Origin: an uncultured Clostridia bacterium
Lineage (GTDB): Bacteria > Bacillota > Clostridia > Saccharofermentanales > Saccharofermentanaceae
Reading direction: 5' to 3'
Assembly (NCBI GenBank): GCA_946407705.1
Contig: CAMJPC010000004.1
Coordinates: 173,127 to 237,126 of the forward strand
DNA: 64,000 bases
The position numbers were made by a program, and so were the translations under genes. This document shows, one piece after another, positions 60,606 through 64,000 of this stretch. Every line of letters starts with the position of its first letter. The stretch's first letter is position 1. The notes beneath the pieces are model-generated. The model was not told the origin of the DNA, did not search any database, and saw only the letters and a program-made list of their open reading frames with translations.

Positions 60606-61476
60606 GACCATTGAACGCAGCTATGCCGGCCTTTCCAAAGGTCATAAGGCTATTGCTGAATTCATATTGAAAAGCTATGACAAAGCAGCTTACATGACAG
60701 CTGCCAAGCTCGGAGAAGAAGTCGGAGTTTCCGAGTCTACCGTAGTCAGATTTACTACGGAACTCGGTTATGAAGGATATCCCCAGTTCCAGAAAGCTCT
60801 TCAGGAAGATCTTAAGACAAAGCTTACTTCGGTTCAGCGTCTTGATTACACGGATAAGTTCAGCGGAGATGCTGAAGCCGTAAAGGCTGTCATGAGCCAG
60901 GATATCGTTAACCTCAAGGAAACTCTTGACAGCATTGACGAGAAGGAATTCGCCCGTGCGGTTGACGTGATCCTCAAGGCAAGAAAGATATATATCATGG
61001 GCATCAGGGCATCACAGCCTCTTTCGGAGTTCATGCATTTCTACATGGCAGTTCTTTTCGATGACGTTGTACTCGTAAGAAGTACTTGTACAAATGAGCT
61101 TTTTGAGCAGATTATGCCGATCGGCGAAGGTGATGTCATGATAGGCATCTCTTATCCGAGATATTCCGCGAGAACGATCAACTCTATGGAGTATGCAAAG
61201 AAAAAGGGCGCAACCACCATCGCGATCACTGACAAGGGCGGTACTCCCATGACCGAACACGCTGACGTAAGTCTTTTCGCAAAGTCATCAATGGCTTCGT
61301 TCGTTGATTCGCTTACGGCTTCGCTGTCGCTTATCAATGCGCTTCTGGTTACCCTGGGAATGCACAGGAAAGAGCATATCAAGGAATCACTTGCTTCGCT
61401 TGAGACTTTGTGGTCACAATACCGGGTTTATGAGACCGGCCGCGACCGTAAGGATGACAGCGAATTTATTTTATAA
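60592..61476 (+). CDS. MurR/RpiR-family transcriptional regulator
   Basis: A 294-residue regulator with an N-terminal HTH_6 domain (about residues 1-77; LGEEVGVSESTVVRFTTELGYEGYPQF) and a C-terminal SIS sugar-phosphate isomerase domain (about 115-250; IYIMGIRASQPLSEFM, then ISYPRYSARTI). Such proteins sense phosphosugars and normally sit beside the sugar genes they control; here it lies inside a chromosome-segregation and translation operon, translated from a site (GGAAGAGG) within scpB. Its target is unknown. Confidence 0.87.
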   Translation: METIETIERSYAGLSKGHKAIAEFILKSYDKAAYMTAAKLGEEVGVSESTVVRFTTELGYEGYPQFQKALQEDLKTKLTSVQRLDYTDKFSGDAEAVKAVMSQDIVNLKETLDSIDEKEFARAVDVILKARKIYIMGIRASQPLSEFMHFYMAVLFDDVVLVRSTCTNELFEQIMPIGEGDVMIGISYPRYSARTINSMEYAKKKGATTIAITDKGGTPMTEHADVSLFAKSSMASFVDSLTASLSLINALLVTLGMHRKEHIKESLASLETLWSQYRVYETGRDRKDDSEFIL

Positions 61477-61501
61477 GGATTTCTAATTAAGGAGAACGAA
61501 T

Positions 61502-62176
61502 ATGAGCATTTATCAGATCGCAATCGACGGACCTTCAGGATCAGGCAAGAGCACGCTCGCAAAGGGCGTTGCCAAAGAACTTGGCATCATGTATCTCGAT
61601 ACGGGTGCAATGTACCGTACCTGTGCGGTTGCTTCCATCAAGAGAGGCATCAACGCAAAGGATCCCGAAGCTGTTAAAAAGATGATGGATGAGATCAAGA
61701 TCGACGTTAAGTTTATAGACGGCGTTCAGCATATGATCCTTGACGGTGAAGACGTTACCGGCGAGCTCCGCACACCTCAGACATCCATTGCGGCATCTGA
61801 CGTTTCCGCTCATCCTGTCGTAAGGACAGCCATGGTATCTCTTCAGAGAGAGATTGCCAAGAACCAGACTTTCGTCCTTGACGGAAGAGACATCGCATCC
61901 GTTGTTCTTCCTGATGCAAAGTACAAGTTCTTTGTTATATGCGCACCCGAGGTCAGGGCAGAGAGAAGACTTGCCGAGCTTGAGGCTGCAGGCGATCATT
62001 CACAGACGAAGGAAGAAGTCTTAAGAGACATCATTTACCGTGACGAGCAGGATTCCAAGAGAGCAACGTCACCTCTCATCCAGGTTCCCGAAGCAATCGT
62101 CATCGATACGGGAAAATACGATATCGACGGAACCAGAGAGTTCCTTCTGTCACATCTGGACGAAGCCGATAAATGA
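61502..62176 (+). CDS. cmk: Cytidylate kinase
   Basis: Phosphorylates CMP and dCMP. The 224-residue protein has the P-loop IDGPSGSGKSTLAKGVA (about residues 8-24), YLDTGAMYR, the insert domain, and FVLDGRDIASVVLPDA with the DGRDI motif. AAGGAG lies eight bases before the ATG. The stop overlaps ispH in an ATGA arrangement. cmk next to ispH and rpsA is standard in Clostridia. Confidence 0.95.
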   Translation: MSIYQIAIDGPSGSGKSTLAKGVAKELGIMYLDTGAMYRTCAVASIKRGINAKDPEAVKKMMDEIKIDVKFIDGVQHMILDGEDVTGELRTPQTSIAASDVSAHPVVRTAMVSLQREIAKNQTFVLDGRDIASVVLPDAKYKFFVICAPEVRAERRLAELEAAGDHSQTKEEVLRDIIYRDEQDSKRATSPLIQVPEAIVIDTGKYDIDGTREFLLSHLDEADK

Positions 62177-64000
62177 TAATAACCGTCGCGAAGTCATCAG
62201 GTTTTTGCTTTGGCGTCAAAAATGCCGTTGCGGCTGCGGAAGAAGCAGTAAGTAACCGTAAGGGCGGGAAGCTCGTCATGCTCGGCGAGATCGTTCATAA
62301 CAGGAATGTGGTGGATAAACTCACAGAACGGGGATTTGAGATCTGTGAGAAGGCCGAAGACTGTCCCGATAACTCCGTCGTTATCATCAGGGCTCACGGG
62401 GTGCCGCCCAAGGATATCGGGATACTGAAGTCAAAAGGCTGCGAGATAAGGGACATGACTTGTCCTTTCGTGTCCAAGATACATAAGATCGTCAGAGAGA
62501 ACGCCGAAAACGGGATGAATATCATCATTGCTGGTACAAAAGGACATCCCGAAGTAACCGGTTTATTGGGTGAAACAGAGGGGACGGGCGTCAAGACCGC
62601 CGTCATAAAGTCTCCTGACGATCTCGAAAACCTTGATTTTCCGCTGTCTTCGGCAATTTTGGTGTCCCAGACGACTTTTTCTTCGGAAGTGTTCAAAGAT
62701 ATTTGTAAAAAAGCCGAAAATCAAATTGCATTTAAATATCTTTTTGATACAATATGTATTACGACTGAAAGTAGGCAAAAGGAAGCCGCGTCGCTCTCTG
62801 GGAAATCCGATTCGATGCTTGTCATCGGTTCGTCTCACAGTTCGAACACCACTAAGCTTTTGGACATCTGCAAAGGTCGCTGTGCAAGAACATTCCTTGT
62901 AAACTCCGCCGAAGAGGCCGGGAGGTTGATTGCCGAAGGCAAGATCCTTCCAGATGATCGGGTAGGGATTACTGCGGGTGCATCTACACCGGAAGCTATT
63001 ATTTTGGAGGTTGTTCAAAAAATGAACGAAGACGAGAACAAGAAGATTGAGAATCAGCAGCTTGACAGCGAGTTTGCCAACGCACTTGATTCATTAGCGC
63101 AGGTCAGGAGAGGCGCCATTGTTAAAGGTACTATCACATCAGCTGATAGCGATTTTGTTTACGTTGACGTCCATGACAAGTCCGAGGGTAGGATCGCAAG
63201 AAGAGAATTCGAATCCGATCCTGATTTTGATCTTGATAAGGCTGTTGCCGAGCACGCTGAAGTTACAGTTAAGGTAAGAAGCATCAAGAATTCCGATCAG
63301 GGCAAGGAGATCATCCTTTCCAAGAACGATGTAGAGGCTGAGAAGGGCAGAGCTGAGATCGAAGAGGCTTTCGCTAACAAGACTCCCATCGAAGTTAAGA
63401 TCACAAGAACCGTCAAGGACGGTCTCATCGGTACTTTCAAGGGTATCGACGTATATATCCACAGAACACAGATCAAGCACGGCGAAGTCAAGGATCTTGA
63501 TCCTTACATCGGTCAGACTATGGAGATCCGTATCACCAAGTTCGACACAGAGAAGGGCAGACTCAGAATCTCCGGCAGCCACCGCGTTATCGCTTCTGAG
63601 GAGCGTGCTAAGAAGTCTGCTGAGGTTTGGGATAACATCGAGGAAGGCAAGCGCTACATCGGTACTGTCAGAAGCCTCGTTGATTTCGGTGCATTCATCG
63701 ACATCGGCGGCGTAGACGGTCTCGTTCACGTTTCCGAGCTTTCCTGGAGCCGCAATGCTAAGCCTTCTGATGTTCTTAAGGTTGGCGATCAGGTTGACGT
63801 TTACGTTAAGTCTTTCGACAAGGATACAAAGAAGATCTCTCTCGGTTACAAGAGACTCGAGGATGATCCTTACTACAACATCGAAGAGAGAATGCCTCTC
63901 GGCTGCATCGTTAAGGGTACTGTAGTACGTCTCACCAAGTTCGGTGCTTTCGTACAGCTTGAGCCCGATCTCGACGCTCTCTGCCACGTTTCCCAGATCT
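62173..64000 (+). CDS. ispH-rpsA: IspH-ribosomal protein S1 fusion (3' truncated)
   Basis: One uninterrupted frame of 609 codons to the window edge. Residues 1-283 are 4-hydroxy-3-methylbut-2-enyl diphosphate reductase, the last MEP-pathway enzyme: cluster cysteines in GFCFGV (residue 12), MTCPF (about 96) and DTICITT (about 196), plus RAHGV and GTKGHPEV. From residue 284 it is S1-like: a short acidic linker, then S1 repeats starting about 315, 400, 490 and 575, the last cut off. VDFGAFIDIGGVDGLVHVSE is a classic S1 motif. The fusion type is known in Clostridia. An internal GGAGG sits 11 bases before Met284 and could give free S1. Confidence 0.94.
   Translation, partial: MIITVAKSSGFCFGVKNAVAAAEEAVSNRKGGKLVMLGEIVHNRNVVDKLTERGFEICEKAEDCPDNSVVIIRAHGVPPKDIGILKSKGCEIRDMTCPFVSKIHKIVRENAENGMNIIIAGTKGHPEVTGLLGETEGTGVKTAVIKSPDDLENLDFPLSSAILVSQTTFSSEVFKDICKKAENQIAFKYLFDTICITTESRQKEAASLSGKSDSMLVIGSSHSSNTTKLLDICKGRCARTFLVNSAEEAGRLIAEGKILPDDRVGITAGASTPEAIILEVVQKMNEDENKKIENQQLDSEFANALDSLAQVRRGAIVKGTITSADSDFVYVDVHDKSEGRIARREFESDPDFDLDKAVAEHAEVTVKVRSIKNSDQGKEIILSKNDVEAEKGRAEIEEAFANKTPIEVKITRTVKDGLIGTFKGIDVYIHRTQIKHGEVKDLDPYIGQTMEIRITKFDTEKGRLRISGSHRVIASEERAKKSAEVWDNIEEGKRYIGTVRSLVDFGAFIDIGGVDGLVHVSELSWSRNAKPSDVLKVGDQVDVYVKSFDKDTKKISLGYKRLEDDPYYNIEERMPLGCIVKGTVVRLTKFGAFVQLEPDLDALCHVSQI
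63006..63024 (+). promoter_or_regulatory. Internal ribosome site before the S1 part
   Basis: GGAGG (63006-63010) stands 11 bases before an in-frame ATG (63022-63024) at the IspH/S1 junction, and could allow separate production of S1. Confidence 0.45.

Noticed and set aside
63139..63987. 282-codon minus-strand frame opposite ribosomal protein S1
   Set aside because: Strong codon bias of S1 leaves few antisense stops; the plus-strand S1 repeats are clearly the real product.
1..64000. Mobile elements, prophage, CRISPR arrays, toxin-antitoxin or defence islands
   Set aside because: No transposase, integrase, terminal repeats, regularly spaced repeats or recognised defence genes; the AddAB and nuclease-helicase genes are better explained as repair functions.

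Overview
The window reads as a chromosomal housekeeping segment from a low-to-moderate GC Gram-positive anaerobe, most likely class Clostridia and possibly gut or rumen associated. This is inferred from AddAB instead of RecBCD, an IspH-ribosomal protein S1 fusion, the YmdB/PgpH/PhoH repertoire, a DUF2975-XRE pair, lipoproteins and BspA-type leucine-rich-repeat surface proteins. Most genes have AGGAGG-like ribosome sites and many neighbours overlap by 1-29 bases, indicating translational coupling. I see no phage, insertion sequence, CRISPR array or origin, and no stretch over 300 bases without a gene.

Layout. 1-9.3 kb: the 3' part of a Zn/Cd-type P1B ATPase, then addB-addA. 9.3-14.5 kb: yfcE-like phosphoesterase and tadA on the minus strand, divergent from a 1318-residue secreted protein with a Glu/Thr/Lys/Pro repeat region, a transglutaminase-like domain, LRR_5 repeats and a lysine-rich tail. 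14.5-22 kb: cysK; a DUF2975/XRE/membrane-protein module; a zinc-ribbon membrane protein; a glycosyltransferase-flippase-like pair; a LarA homologue on the minus strand. 22-29.9 kb: ymdB-lspA-rluD, then phoH-pgpH-(ybeY::era fusion)-recO. 29.9-35 kb: a nuclease-fused DinG/XPD-like helicase on the minus strand, tRNA-Leu(CAG), a second LRR_5 protein and a second zinc-ribbon membrane protein. 35-44.5 kb: cysteine desulfurase-thiI-AIR-synthase-like gene, a small lipoprotein, glyA, rarA-dtd, clpX and a ROK kinase. 44.5-55.2 kb: valS, a membrane protein, a minus-strand response regulator-histidine kinase-RluF-like operon, two lipoproteins, DUF1294, a methyltransferase and an RluA-type synthase. 55.2-64 kb: ileS, a site-2 protease, scpA-scpB, an RpiR regulator, cmk, and ispH fused in frame to rpsA, cut by the window end.

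Functional themes are rRNA/tRNA maturation and translation quality (TadA, RluD, RluF-like, RluA-like, YbeY-Era, ThiI, Dtd, ValS, IleS, S1), recombination and repair (AddAB, RecO, RarA, DinG-like), cyclic-nucleotide signalling (YmdB, PgpH) and envelope biogenesis.

The most unusual signal is regulatory. Several genes without a Shine-Dalgarno sequence have a -10 box placed so that transcription should begin at, or within about three bases of, the start codon: tadA, phoH, the DinG-like helicase, the glycosyltransferase, and a divergent DUF1294/lipoprotein pair sharing one palindromic -10 element. This predicts a set of leaderless mRNAs among otherwise SD-led genes. Other points of note are the YbeY-Era fusion with an altered G4 motif, the IspH-S1 fusion with an internal ribosome site, an acidic extension on LspA, and several clear inverted repeats in promoter regions.
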